A stretch of DNA of 64,000 nt from Adiantum capillus-veneris. Lineage: Eukaryota; Streptophyta; Polypodiopsida; Polypodiales; Pteridaceae. Location of the stretch: assembly GCA_014529385.2 (NCBI GenBank), contig CM043961.1, positions 15,395,978-15,459,977 on the forward strand, read 5' to 3'. Positions within the stretch are counted from its first letter, which is position 1. Each line of letters begins with the position of its first letter. Positions 11,177-23,426 of this stretch are shown here, one piece after another. The translations under genes were made by a program, and so were the position numbers. The notes beneath the pieces are model-generated. The model searched no databases. It had not been told where the DNA came from and was given only the letters and a program-made list of their open reading frames with translations.

Positions 11177-13102
11177 TGTGGGTATGTGTGTTGATGAATC
11201 CGTTGCTATAGTGCTACACCTAACAAGGTATTAGTAAATAATTGTGATCTATGAGCTGTGAGCTAGAATAATTCTCCTCAGATAGAATCTACTTTAAATA
11301 GCCATCCATGTAACAATGTCATTTATTTCACAAGCATAGTAGAAATACTTTGCACTCTATCACACTTTTAGCTTCTTGCATAAATTTCTCTCCAAATGCA
11401 TTGCTTCAACAAGCTTAGCCTCCTCCTCCTTGCCAACCAATCAATGAATATTAGCCATAAAAATGAATGCCTTCCCATTCCCATCACTTTTGTAATTTCC
11501 CGTCTAAAATCCCATCTCCCTACGTCAACATTTCCCCATTTCTAGCAGGCACATGAATCTGACCAAGTACATGATAATGCAAATCTTAGTGCATGAGAAT
11601 TTTCATTTGACCACCAGTCTGAAGTAAAATTTGGGGTTAAATTATGTATGTAAGTTATGTGCACAAAAAGACATTGTGTTTGTGTTGTGTCGACGTCCTC
11701 ACTACCTTGTTCTCCCTTAACTTTCTTCTCCTTCTCTATGCCAAGCATTGTAAGCCGCATAGCCTCTCTGTTGAGGTAAGCCATTTAGCTTACACTCGAT
11801 GCATGACCTACCTCTAAAGCCAAGCATGCCAATCATGCACCATTATGTGCATGTATGCATTCCACTTCGTAGAGTTCCGTAAACAAATGCTTCTTTATAG
11901 TCACATGCTATTCTCTATAGACACATGCTATTTGACCCTTTTCCTACATATGTGATGAACGTCACTCTCTAACATTAAATGCCACCTTTACACTGTGAGC
12001 CTATTTAAGGCCATATTGCTTAGCTTTTATTTCGCTCTTCATTCAAAATCAATCAAGCGAGTCTATTTTCATTGAGTGCTCTCCCTCTAATTTTTTTTGC
12101 TCCTAATTATTATGAAGTCCTCACTACCATGAATGCAACTAATCTTTATCCATCTTAATCAAAACCTTACAATTGGTATCAGAGCTTGTAAGTAATTAGT
12201 ATCTCCTAATTACGTTAATTAGATCCCAAAGCTAGATTTAGTGCTCTCTCTCCCTAAGCACATTCATACATTTTTTAGGATTAGATTAGTATAATTCAAT
12301 TCTAGTCATCTCCATCATTGGTTTTAAACAAGTCTACAAGATCACTACCCTCACCGATGATTACCAATAATTGAATTGAGTGCTGCTTGTGTGGTTTTCT
12401 CTTCTTTTACTTGTCATTTGATTTTCTTGATAGCAAATCGGTGCTTATATATATACACATGTGCATGTGAAGCCCTCATCAAGAGATTTTGGATGAATAG
12501 ACTATTGCTCTATTTAATGCAAGCACCAAGCAATGGTGCGTTGATTAATCTTGCATGATGTTATGCTTTATTTTCCTCTCATTTTCAATTAATCAAGTAT
12601 GTGTGTGTGTGTGTGCCATTTGAAGGCCTGAGTGTGTGTGTGTGTGTGTTAGCAACAAGCTAACTCCGATAACATTTTTCGAAGCTTTAATTGTAAAAAC
12701 ACTTATTATTTTGATAAGTCGAGAATATTGTAACTCCTACTTTCCAGATAAATAGTGTAATTGAGGAGCCGGGGCTACAAGCTTCCAAATTGTATCAACC
12801 TATCTTTAGTTAGAGCTCCCAGATTATTAGTTTTGACCAAAGAAACTTTGGCTAAGGTATAAAAGCCAATTTTTATAAGTATTTTGTAAGTTTTTAGGAT
12901 AATAAAACACAGTGTGAGCTAACGGCGTTCACTTCTCGTGCTTCCTACTCCCTTCCCATTTGTCACATTGCAGTGTCGTCTATTGCGTTGCAACCGCATG
13001 TAAGAGCTCTACATGTTGACGTAAACATTTCATGGTAATCCGTACCTTTCGGTGTCGCCGACCCTTAGCTACTGAGAAAGTTTTAGAAGCTCTATGTATA
13101 AG
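10790..13102. repeat. 2.3-kb tandem repeat unit, copy 1
   Basis: It starts at TTCTGCTACGTATGTGATCA and ends where the same sequence starts copy 2. It holds a (GT)n(GA)n tract at 11083-11173, a TATA-like 'TATTTAAGGCC' near 12002, the motif TGGTATCAGAGC at 12174 (the classic initiator-Met-tRNA primer binding site of Copia elements, preceded by 'ACAAT'), and a second promoter-like segment with 'GGTATAAAAGCC' and 'AATAAAAC' near 12857-12907. No coding capacity is visible. I read it as a non-autonomous LTR-retroelement-like unit; the LTR borders are not resolved. Confidence 0.8.
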
Positions 13103-13388
13103 TTCTGCTACGTATGTGATCAAGCCCCCTTTTGAATTCTTTACCCCCTCAAGGCACATGTAGTGCTTCAAATTAATTGTATGTTCTTGTTTGAGTCAAT
13201 ATAAAATCTCTCCACTTAAAATTATGAGTATGGACAAAAAGCAAAAGTATATTTCCAATAGAGGCATGGTCATGAAGTGAAGGGCTATTCAAGCAAACAC
13301 GGCATAAAAGTTTTTCTCTAGATGAGCTTCCAGAATCAAGTGTTCTCACTCTCTCATCGTGTATGTCTAAGAGAGCTCTCTCCATCAT

Positions 13389-13453
<65 letters not shown>

Positions 13454-15372
13454 GATATGTGTGTTGATGAATCCGTTGCTCTATTGCTACACCTAACAAG
13501 GTATTAGTAAATAATTGTGATCTATGAGCTAGAATAATTCTCCTCAAACATAATCTACTTTAAATAGCCATCCATGCAACGATGTCATTTATTTCACAAG
13601 CATAGTAGAAATACTTTGCACTCTATCACACTTTTAGCTTCTTGCATAAATTTCTCTCCAAATGCATTGCTTCAACAAGCTTAGCCTCCTCCTCCTTGCC
13701 AACAAATCAATGAATATTAGCCATAAAAATGAATGCTTCCCCATCCCCATCACTTTTGTAATTTCCCGTCTAAACTCCCATCTCCCTACGTCAACATTTC
13801 CCCATTTCTAGCAGGCACATGAATCTGACCAAGTACATGATAATGCAAATCTTAGTGCATGAGAATTTTCATTTGACCACCAGTCTGAAGTAAAATTTGG
13901 GGTTAAATTATGTATGTAAGTTATGTGCACAAAAAGACATTGTGTTTGTGTTGTGTCGACGTCCTCACTACCATGTTCTCCCTTAACTTTCTTCTCCTTC
14001 TCTATGCTAAGCATTGTAAGCCGCATAGCCTCTATGTTGAGGTAAGCCATTTAGCTTACACTTGATGCATGACCTACCTCTAAAGCCAAGCATGCCAATC
14101 ATGCACCATTATGTGCATGTATGCATTCCACTTCATAGAGTTCCGTAAACATATGCTTCTTTATAGTCACATGCTATTCTATATAGACACATGCTATTTG
14201 ACCCTTTTCCTACATATGTGATGAACGTCACTCACTAACATTAAATGCCACCTTTACACTGTGAGCCTATTTAAGGCCATATTGCTTAGCTTTTATTTCG
14301 CTCTTCATTCAAAATCAATCAAGCGAGTCTATTTTCATTGAGTGCTCTCCCTCTAATTTTTTTTGCTCCTAATTATTATGAAGTCCTCACTACCATGAAT
14401 GCAACTAATCTTTATCCATCTTAATCAAAACCTTACAATTGGTATCAGAGCTTGTAAGTAATTAGTATCTCCTAATTACGTTAATTAGATCCCAAAGCTA
14501 GATTTAGTGCTCTCTCTCCCTAAGCACATTCATACATTTTTTAGGATTAGATTAGTATAATTCAATTCTAATCATCTCCATCATTGGTTTTAAACAAGTC
14601 TACAAGATCACTACCCTCACCGATGATTACCAATAATTGAATTGAGTGCTGCTTGTGTGGTTTTCTCTTCTTTTACTTGTCATTTGATTTTCTTGATAGC
14701 AAATCGGTGCTTATATATATACACATGTGCATGTGAAGCCCTCATCAAGAGATTTTGGATGAATGTACTATTGCTCTATTTAATGCAAGCACCAAGCAAT
14801 GGTGCGTTGATTAATCTTGCATGATGTTATGCTTTATTTTCCTCTCATTTTCAATTAATCAAGTATGTGTGTGTGTGTGTGTGCCATTTGAAGGCCTGAG
14901 TGTGTGTGTGTGTGTGTGTTAGCAGCAAGCTAACTCCGATAACATTTTTCGAAGCTTTAATTGTAAAAACACTTATTATTTTGATAAGTCGAGAATATTG
15001 TAACTCCTACTTTCCAGATAAATAGTGTAATTGAGGAGCCGGGGCTACAAGCTTCCAAATTGTATCAACCTATCTTTAGTTAGAGCTCCCAGATTATTAG
15101 TTTTGACCAAAGAAACTTTGGCTAAGGTATAAAAGCCAATTTTTATAAGTATTTTGTAAGTTTTTAGGATAATAAAACACAGTGTGAGCTAACGGCGTTC
15201 ACTTCTCATGCTTCCTACTCCCTTCCCATTTGTCACATTGCAGTGTCGTCTATTGCGTTGCAACCGCATGTAAGAGCTCTACATGTTGACGTAAACATTT
15301 CATGGTAATCCGTACCTTTCGGTGTCGCCGACCCTTAGCTACTGAGAAAGTTTTAGAAGCTCTATGTATAAG
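13103..15372. repeat. 2.27-kb tandem repeat unit, copy 2
   Basis: Nearly identical to copy 1 over its whole length; the small reading frames match residue for residue at 12980/15250. It differs mainly in a shorter (GT)n(GA)n tract at 13390-13445. The PBS-like TGGTATCAGAGC is at about 14440. Confidence 0.9.
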
Positions 15373-15658
15373 TTCTGCTACGTATGTGATCAAGCCCCCT
15401 TTTGAATTCTTTACCCCCTCAAGGCACATGTAGTGCTTCAAATTAATTGTATGTTCTTGTTTGAGTCAATATAAAATCTCTCCACTTAAAATTATGAGTA
15501 TGGACAAAAAGCAAAAGTATATTTCCAATAGAGGCATGGTCATGAAGTGAAGGGCTATTCAAGCAAACACGGCATAAAAGTTTTTCTCTAGATGAGCTTC
15601 CAGAATCAAGTGTTCTCACTCTCTCATCGTGTATGTCTAAGGGAGCTCTCTCCATCAT

Positions 15659-15735
<77 letters not shown>

Positions 15736-17193
15736 GATATGTGTGTTGATGAATCCGTTGCTCTATTGCTACACCTAACAAGGTATTAGTAAATAATTGT
15801 GATCTATGAGCTAGAATAATTCTCCTCAAACATAATCTACTTTAAATAGCCATCCATGCAACGATGTCATTTATTTCACAAGCATAGTAGAAATACTTTG
15901 CACTCTATCACACTTTTAGCTTCTTGCATAAATTTCTCTCCAAATGCATTGCTTCAACAAGCTTAGCCTCCTCCTCCTTGCCAACAAATCAATGAATATT
16001 AGCCATAAAAATGAATGCCTTCCCATTCCCATCACTTTTGTAATTTCCCGTCTAAAATCCCATCTCCCTACGTCAACATTTCCCCATTTCTAGCAGGCAC
16101 ATGAATCTGACCAAGTACATGATAATGCAAATCTTAGTGCATGAGAATTTTCATTTGACCACCAGTCTGAAGTAAAATTTGGGGTTAAATTATGTATGTA
16201 AGTTATGTGCACAAAAAGACATTGTGTTTGTGTTGTGTCGACGTCCTCACTACCATGTTCTCCCTTAACTTTCTTCTCCTTCTCTATGCTAAGCATTGTA
16301 AGCCGCATAGCCTCTATGTTGAGGTAAGCCATTTAGCTTACACTCGATGCATGACCTACCTCTAAAGCCAAGCATGCCAATCATGCACCATTATGTGCAT
16401 GTATGCATCCCACTTCATAGAGTTCCGTAAACAAATGCTTCTTTATAGTCACATGCTATTCTCTATAGACACATGCTATTTGACCCTTTTCCCACATATA
16501 CGATGAACGTCACTCTCTAACATTAAATGCCACCTTTACACTGTGAGCCTATTTAAGGCCATATTGCTTAGCTTTTATTTCGCTCTTCATTCAAAATCAA
16601 TCAAGCGAGTCTATTTTCATTGAGTGCTCTCTCTCTTATTTTTTTTGCTCCTAATTATTATGAAGTCCTCACTACCATGAATGCAACTAACCTTTATCCA
16701 CCTTAATCAAAACCTTACAATTGGTATGAGAGCTTGTAAGTAATTAGTATCTCCTAATTACGTTAATTAGATCCCTAAGCTAGATTTAGTGCTCTATCTC
16801 CCTAAGCACATTCATACATGTTTTAGGATTAGATTAGTATAATTCCATTCTAGTCATCTACATCATTGGTTTTAAACAAGCCTACGACCACTACCCTCAC
16901 CGATGATTACCAATAATTGAATTGTGTGCTACTTGTGTGGTTTTCTCTTCTTTTACTTGTCATTTGACTTTCTTGATAGCAAATCGGTGCTTATATATAT
17001 ACACATGTACATGTGAAGCCCTCGTCAAGAGCTTTTGGATGAATGTACTCATGCTCTATTTAATGCAAGCACCAAGCATTGGTGCCTTGATAAATCTTGC
17101 ATGATTTTATGCTTTATTTTTCTCTCATTTTCAATTAATCAAGTGTGTGTGTGTGTGTGTGCCACATTTGAAGTGTGTGACATTTGAAGGTCC

Positions 17194-17243
<50 letters not shown>

Positions 17244-17690
17244 CATTTGAAGGCTTGAGTGTGTGTGTATTAGCAGCAAGCTAACTCGGATAACATTTTT
17301 CGAAGCTTTAATTGTAAAAACACTTATCATTTTGATAAATTGAAAATATTGTAACTCCTACTTTCCATATAAATAGTATAATTGAGTAGCCGGGGCTACA
17401 AGCTTCCAGATTGTATCAACCTATCTTTAATTAGAGCTCCCATATTATTAGTTTTGACCAAAGAAACTTTGGCTAAGGTATAAAAGCCAATTTTTGTAAG
17501 TTTTTTGGATAATAAAACACAGCGTGAGCAAGCGGCGCTCACTTCTCTCCTTCTCGCGCTTCCTACTCCCTTCTCGGTTGTCACATTGTAGTGTCGTCTA
17601 TTGTGTTGCAACCGCAGGTAAGAGCTCTACACGTTGATGTAAACATTTCATGGTAATCCGTAGCTTTTGGTATCGTTGACCCGCGGCCTA
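15373..17690. repeat. 2.3-kb tandem repeat unit, copy 3 (more diverged at its end)
   Basis: Homologous to copies 1 and 2. It has more substitutions after about 16640, an altered PBS-like motif (TGGTATGAGAGC at about 16722) and a much expanded (GT)n block at 17142-17270. It stops about 40 bp short of the unit end, where the sequence changes to the gypsy-related DNA. Confidence 0.88.
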
Positions 17691-18166
17691 ATTTCATCAT
17701 AAGTAGGAATTTAAGCTAGAAAATCATAAAATAAGCATAGATGGGGTATTGGGGCATCATTGCTAAGCATTTAAATGTATTCAGGGTCCAAAACATTTAG
17801 GTCAAAAACTCACTACTGTTAATAATTTCGACTTTTACACTTGATCTAAAGTGAGATTGGAGACCATAAGCATGTGTGCTTAGGTCTTATAAACATATCC
17901 TAGAAGTTTTATAATGTTTGGATGTTGTTTGATGTTGTAACGATTATGATTTGTTTGCCGATTAGCGACTAGCTTTTGGTGATTTTGGTCATTCGAGTGT
18001 AGCTTGAGTTAGATGCGAGTTGTCTATTGTTTTCCAAAATATTGACAACTTCTTCTAGCATCTATGCACTAGTCAAGTCAGCTTCATCCCATGGATTGAC
18101 AATTATGCTCGTGGTTCTCGCTATGTCTGCAATAAGATAGGAATGAGGTTAGAAACCCGTCCCACA
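17691..18166 (+). other. Possible 5' LTR of a gypsy element (no second copy seen)
   Basis: This stretch lies between the end of the tandem units and a convincing primer binding site, and ends in ACA just before it, where a 5' LTR would end. I cannot find a matching 3' LTR in the window, so the LTR call is by position only. Confidence 0.35.
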
Positions 18167-18168
18167 TT

Positions 18169-18186
18169 TGGCACCGCTGCCGGGGA
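18169..18186 (+). promoter_or_regulatory. Primer binding site complementary to tRNA-Asp
   Basis: TGGCACCGCTGCCGGGGA differs by two bases from TGGCGCCGTTGCCGGGGA, the complement of the 3' end of plant tRNA-Asp, used by Athila/Tat-type Ty3/gypsy elements. Confidence 0.8.
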
Positions 18187-18749
18187 TCGAAGAGACCTAA
18201 ACTAGGGAAAACACGAGCGTCTTGTGTAGTTGTGCCTAGCTTCCTCTAGGATCACCTAGAGTCAAAACTTTCTCTTTAAAACCGCATAGCTTAAGATTAT
18301 CGTCTTTTGCTGTGTAGAGGTAGCTTGGAAGTAGGTTGTACTTGCTAAGTACCCTTTAGGATTTTAGGATTGTAGGATTAGATTAGGATCTTGAGAATGA
18401 TTGATGGATGAGACAAGTCTTAAGATCAAGGCTCAAAAAATCATATAAAATAAGAAAACGAGTATTTGTGGACACTTTCCACAACCCCAGTGCAGTAGAA
18501 CCTAGGAGTAGGGTAAGTAGAATCAAAGGTGGGATCTCAGAACATTGCCCTCTTTAGAAGAATCAATTGTGAGTTGTTTATGTGAAGTTGCAAAATTTCA
18601 AGTCTACGACTTGAAACAGTACCAAAAGATTGTCAACCACTAAATCAGGCTGGAGATTATGCTTTAAAAGTTGTATGAACCAGTGGGTAAGCTTAAGGAC
18701 GCATTTGAGGTAAATTTTCAGGAGTTTGCAAAAACTTAGATTATTTACT

Positions 18750-19900
18750 TTTTCTTGACATTTTAGGCCAAATTAAGTTTTGATTTGACTCAAAGGCTTA
18801 AAATAGATCATAAAAAGACTGTCCACTGAAAAAGTTGAAAAAGTGTTCATTTTAGGCCAAAAGTAAATAATTGCAATTATTTACTTTCAGCTCAAAAGTG
18901 ACCAAGGTTGATACCAGAGACTCTATGCATGTGTACAAACATCTTTTGTAAAGGCCCATAGAATTTGGATCACCAAACTGATCAAAACCTTGATAAAACT
19001 GAAATCTGTACTAATTATCGAGAACTTAAGTGTGACTTGGAAAATTCTTGTTCAAACTTAGTGAAACTTGACTCAAAGGCTTATATTGAAGTGATTAACA
19101 AATGTACATGCTCTGTTGACCAAAAGTTTGCAAAAATCTGATAGAAAGAAATAATCGTGATTATTTTCTTTTGTCCCATTTCTCAATTTTTTGACCAACC
19201 TAACATACCACTAGTTTTAGCATGTTATATTAAGCCCACAAATCAAATTTGGTGAGATTTGGATCATTGAAGTGAAAATTGTGGCCAAATTTGTAAAGTC
19301 AGTCTGCAGACACAAAATTGTTGACCAATTGAACAGGGATTATCCAAACTTGATGAAGCTTGGCTAGGGGGCTTAAGTTGAGTTGCTTAACTATTATGTG
19401 TCAACATTGTGGCCAAAAGTTGCACAAAAATACCAGGAGTAAATAATCGTGATTATTTATATCTGCTACAAAATTGGACATTTTTGCACATTGGAGCATA
19501 CCTCAAGGACAAGCATATCAAGTAGATTCCACAAATCAAATTTGGTGAAATTTGAATCACAAAATTGAGACTTAACCCAGACTCTTGAAAACTAAGTCTG
19601 CGGACACGAAACAGTTGATAACTTGGATAAATTTTGTTCAAACTTGATGAAACTTGTCCAGGGACCATAAAAAGTTGAATACTTGGCAAAAAAAACCAAA
19701 AAGTGTAAAAATTTGAGAAAAGTAAATAATTGCAATTATTTACTTCTGAGACACAGAGATAGAATTTTGAACTTTTGAGCTTGTACAGTGTTAGAACAAC
19801 ATAATACAAGGCCACGGTCAATTTTGGGTTCAATCGGATCCAAATGAGTATATGTTCACTCAGTTTCTAGGTTGCAAAATAGTGCTTTGGCTTTTTACAA
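18750..19900. repeat. Diverged ~287-bp tandem repeats, each with an AT-rich palindrome
   Basis: Four palindromes of the form GTAAATAAT-(TGCA or CGTG)-ATTATTTAC lie at 18860-18887 (perfect, 28 bp), about 19147-19175, about 19439-19460 and about 19721-19746. Their spacing is 287, 292 and 282 bp. Between them, wording such as 'AAACTTGATGAAACTTG' and 'CCAAAAGTT' recurs in diverged form. They sit in the untranslated leader of the gypsy remnant. Confidence 0.75.
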
Positions 19901-20119
19901 AAGTAGAATCTGAAAGTCTCAATTGCTGACTCACTTAGCTCAATTTGAAGTGATACACATAGACCAGTCACAATAGTTAGCAAAAATTATTCAGTCTTTG
20001 TGAAAGAATGGCTAACTTGATTAAAACTGATACAGGAATCAGGTTGCAGACAAGGAATTGAAAGCTTGACAGGAGTTGCATTCATGTCAAGTCGAAGAAA
20101 CTGATAACAAGTTAGTCCG

Positions 20120-20422
20120 ATGGTAAGTACTCTATCTAGGGCTTCACATGTCTATATGGACCTTAGATCTGGTTGTATACTAGCAAACCAAGGCATATTT
20201 GGAGAGACCGTTAGTAGAGTATCCACCGAAGAGAGTGTGAATCAAGGTGATCACTTGGACACTATCTTTACTTCTTCAGACGCAACATCTGAAATGTCTT
20301 CCTATTCAACTCATTCAGGAACCAGAACGATAGTGCAATGTAAGCACATACTCACCTTTTATAAGAGGTTTACCTGGATCCTAATGAAGAGTATGCTATT
20401 TGGATTCATGACCATGACATAG
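20120..20422 (+). pseudogene. Gypsy gag N-terminal region, decayed (unconfirmed)
   Basis: A 100-residue frame just after the leader repeats in the position where gag should begin. It has no motif I can name and is closed by a stop, with more open sequence in other phases up to 20600. The assignment is by position only. Confidence 0.4.
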
Positions 20423-20613
20423 AGTTTGAAGAGGAAATCAGGGCAAACAAACAAGAAAAAACGTATATGGATAAAAACGAAACTCAATATTTATAAGTTG
20501 AAAACCCTGATGTGATAGACAAATGGGGGTTAGAAGTAAATACCATAATTCCGGATATGGCAAGAAAAGAAGGACCGCCAACTTTAGAATTCGAGGGATA
20601 AGATCAAGTTGAT

Positions 20614-21276
20614 TTGAAGCCTTTGAAACAGCTTAGCACGGATAATCCTAGGATTGGAGCCTATTGTTGGGAGGATAGAAACGTCAAAGATCTTCTATGG
20701 ACTTCTCATGCCAAATTAGGACAGTTAATACCCATGAAGATCATCTATATCTTCAAAATCAAAGACAAGGGTTCAACAAATTTACCAACCTACTTATTTA
20801 GGGATTGTTATAACAATAACTTTGTTATGATGAGTCGTGAGGAGGTGGAACAAACTAAATACCAAGGATACTCCATAAGAGATTGGATATTGTGCCAAGG
20901 ACCAAAAACTATTCCAAGAGAGGAACTCCGTGAGAGATCTTTTGGGAGCAATGTTAAAAAACCCAAACCTACCTCATCACAAAGAAAACCGTGTGACACT
21001 AAAGCCAGTCTAGGGCAACATGAGTCACTATTTCCAACATATTGGTTTGAAGGACTCGAGATAGGACCAACTTCCAGGATAACAAGAGTCGAACCAAATA
21101 GATGTGGCAGACCAGCTGAATTTCAAAAATGGGTCAAAACGTATAGTGGATATGGGGATCCATATGACCACTTAGCAAGCTTTAAGAAACTGCTAAGAAC
21201 AGAACGCATACTTGATTTCCATACTCAATTTGAGGGATTTGGAATGACATTAGAAGAAAAAGCATTGGAAGCGCTG
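20614..21276 (+). pseudogene. Gypsy Gag fragment (retrotransposon gag domain)
   Basis: The frame ends with YSGYGDPYDHLASFKKLL followed by FEGFGMTLEEKALE. This fits the retrotransposon gag core pattern (Y-x-G-x-x-D-P-x-x-H-L-x-x-F, later L-x-x-x-A-L-E). The frame then runs into GC-rich DNA unrelated to gag at about 21277, where an rDNA-derived segment has joined it. The expected 'W' and following gag residues are lost there. The protein would be the capsid-forming part of a retroelement; here it is broken. Confidence 0.7.
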
Positions 21277-21801
21277 CGACGCCCCGGCCCGGTGCCGAGA
21301 GGCGGAGCCGCGTCCGCAGTAAGGCGAGTCGGCCTTCGGTTGTCAGGTGCCCAGGACCCTGACCCCCCATAATGTTTTCGGCCTTGGGACATACGTGTCA
21401 AATCGCGTGCTTCCATGCGGTGGCTTTTCCCGGTCTTGAACGACCAGGCATTGGCCGGTCGTATTTTTTGGTGGACGAGGACTCTGTGCGGCGGCACCTG
21501 CTTTGCCGTGGTCTTGGTTGCGACTCTCTCTAGGGGGTGGGGGGCATGCGCCTCCACACAATGGCCCACCCTATTGGACACTCGGCCCTCCTACATTGGG
21601 GCGGGTTCAACCGTGCCGTAACGTGTGACCTGGATGTGGCCCCCGCCATCGATTCCCCTTTCCCCCCCCCCCCCCCCCCCGGGTCTAGGGTTAACCCTGG
21701 TGCCATTGTGCCCACGAGGTTCCCCCGCATCCAAACAGTCGAGGAGCGGTGATGTCCCAAACACGGGGCCATGATTGGCCGCTCGTGTGACCAAGAATAG
21801 C
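21277..21801 (+). other. rDNA spacer / external transcribed spacer-like segment
   Basis: This GC-rich stretch, unlike its AT-rich flanks, ends exactly at the start of an 18S rRNA sequence, so it should be the 5' external spacer of an rDNA unit carried along with it. A C tract lies at about 21662-21680. Frames within it (both strands) are by-products of the GC content. Confidence 0.65.
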
Positions 21802-21960
21802 TACCTGGTTGATCCTGCCACCAGTAGTCATATGCTTGTCTCAAAGATTAAGCCATGCATGTGTAAGTATAAACTCTTTTGTACTGTGAAACTGCGAATG
21901 GCTCATTAAATCAGTTATAGTTTCTTTGATGTTACCTTGCTACTCGGATAACCATAGTAA
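21802..21960 (+). rRNA. 18S rRNA 5' fragment (about 159 bp, pseudogene)
   Basis: It begins TACCTGGTTGATCCTGCCA, the universal 5' end of eukaryotic 18S rRNA, and follows the 18S through 'CTTGTCTCAAAGATTAAGCC' and 'TGGCTCATTAAATCAGTTAT' to 'ACTCGGATAACCATAGTAA'. It then breaks off; a functional gene is about 1.8 kb. A 3-bp insertion (CCA near 21820) and substitutions at normally fixed positions (GATGTTACC, ACCATAG) show it is a decayed copy. Confidence 0.95.
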
Positions 21961-22316
21961 GTCCACTAGCCTCATGTATATATGTGTACATAGCCTAGCA
22001 GGTCTTGGAAGTGACCATGTAAAAACTCATGTACATATGAGGCCACAAGGACAACCCATGTACATATATCAAAGATAGTATGGCCCCAGCTCAAAGACCA
22101 TCAATGGGTATGGAAAGACTTCAACCTGTGTTGGGTCAACAACCTGTCTGTAAAGTACATGCATTTAGAGAGAATCATAGATGAACAAGCACTAGTGCAT
22201 GTTACACCCTATGTTGAGCCTAGTCCATCTACAGTAATGGTAGAAGGAGAGTGGTATAATTCACATCCACCACCAATGGAAGAACCTGTAACTTATGCTA
22301 CACAGAGCTTACACCT
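21961..22316 (+). other. Junction between rDNA fragment and resumed gag
   Basis: About 120 bp with repeated 'CATGTACATAT'-type words follow the 18S break, then gag-like but shifted sequence resumes by about 22090. The exact joint is not visible to me. Confidence 0.4.
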
Positions 22317-23138
22317 ATGTACTATGTAGCTAATCAAGGTGTTAGACCTCCAATAGTAATAAGACCCATGAATAAGCCAAGAATTAGAAACTGCCATAAC
22401 TATGGTGCAAATGATCACTGGAAAAATGAATGCCCAGAGCCAGACAAGAACATTAAGCCAGTTGAGGCTTTTTGTACACAATATTGCAAAAAGGGAGGAC
22501 ACTTCCTTGAGGATTGTCCAAAAAATCCTTTAAACAAGGGTAAAGTAGTAGTGAACGTAGTCTAAGTGATATCTAGTAGCTCATCGGAGAGTGAACCTAT
22601 TGTTTCAATCAAGGTATTCACTAGAGCGCAAGCTAAGAAAAAGAAACATAACTCCTCTGATGACTCAGAGAATATTAAAATTTCCTCTCAAAAGACCAAG
22701 ACAAGAAAAAGCCAGAGGTATGAGATAAGAAAAAAGAAGCAAAGGGCTAAAATCGAGGAGAAAGACAAGAAACTATTCCAAGAAAAAGTGAATGAAACTG
22801 GAAGTGAAATCAAGGAAACCACGGTGAAATCTGTAGGATCAATTTTGGTAGACAAAATTTTTGATCCAATCAATGCATCCTTGGAAGCTTACCAAGCGGG
22901 ACTTAAAATAGGCCAAAACATGAAAAACAAATGGAAAAACTATCCTTCTCTAGATATGGAAGCAGCTAAACTTGAAGCTTATCAAAATTTGGTAAGAATT
23001 ACTCAAGAGATGCTGGAAAAGCAAAAATCCAAGCTCGAGAGTATAGCAAACCATGAGGAGCTTGTGGTAGGAACCAGTAAGAGAAATCCAAAGTGGTGGA
23101 AGAACCCCACCTTGAAACTAAAGAGCCAGAACTCATAG
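22317..23138 (+). pseudogene. Gypsy Gag C-terminus with zinc-knuckle-like motifs
   Basis: The first frame (22317-22565) holds two decayed CCHC knuckles, CHNYGANDHWKNECP and CTQYCKKGGHFLEDCP; each departs from C-x2-C-x4-H-x4-C (one Cys replaced, one spacing off). After a stop, 22566-23138 is a lysine/glutamate-rich, probably helical stretch. This order fits the nucleic-acid-binding end of Gag. Where a protease domain would be expected, the sequence instead meets the nested Copia element at 23236. Confidence 0.65.
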
Positions 23139-23235
23139 TGCCTGACAACGAAGATGCCTTAGATAGAATTCCGTTCGTAGAAGAAGACTAGCCACGACAT
23201 TTATGGAAAAAAGTGAGAGAGATTTATGATGGGAG

Positions 23236-23426
23236 TGTTGGGGTATAGGCGCATGTGCCTTGCCTGGCCGCCCAGAGTCTGGGCGCCCACTGACTTGTAT
23301 ACCTTATACATAGCATAAGTGTATAGGGGGCTTCTCACTCTTTTGAGTCTCCCCACCCATATCTGTATGTCGTGTGTCTCCTTCTCTCTCTCACTCTCCG
23401 TCTGTGGTGCGCTCCGATCCCCTTCA
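23236..23426 (+). repeat. 5' LTR of nested Copia element
   Basis: 191 bp, TG...CA ends, same length as the copy at 26783-26973, followed by AT and the PBS. Confidence 0.93.

Noticed and set aside
11542..16332. 80-residue frame repeated three times (minus strand, MAYLN...)
   Set aside because: It follows the 2.27-kb repeat units; no domain, and DNA identity alone explains its conservation.
21182..21844. Overlapping frames in GC-rich DNA on both strands
   Set aside because: They lie in rDNA spacer-like sequence and the 18S fragment.
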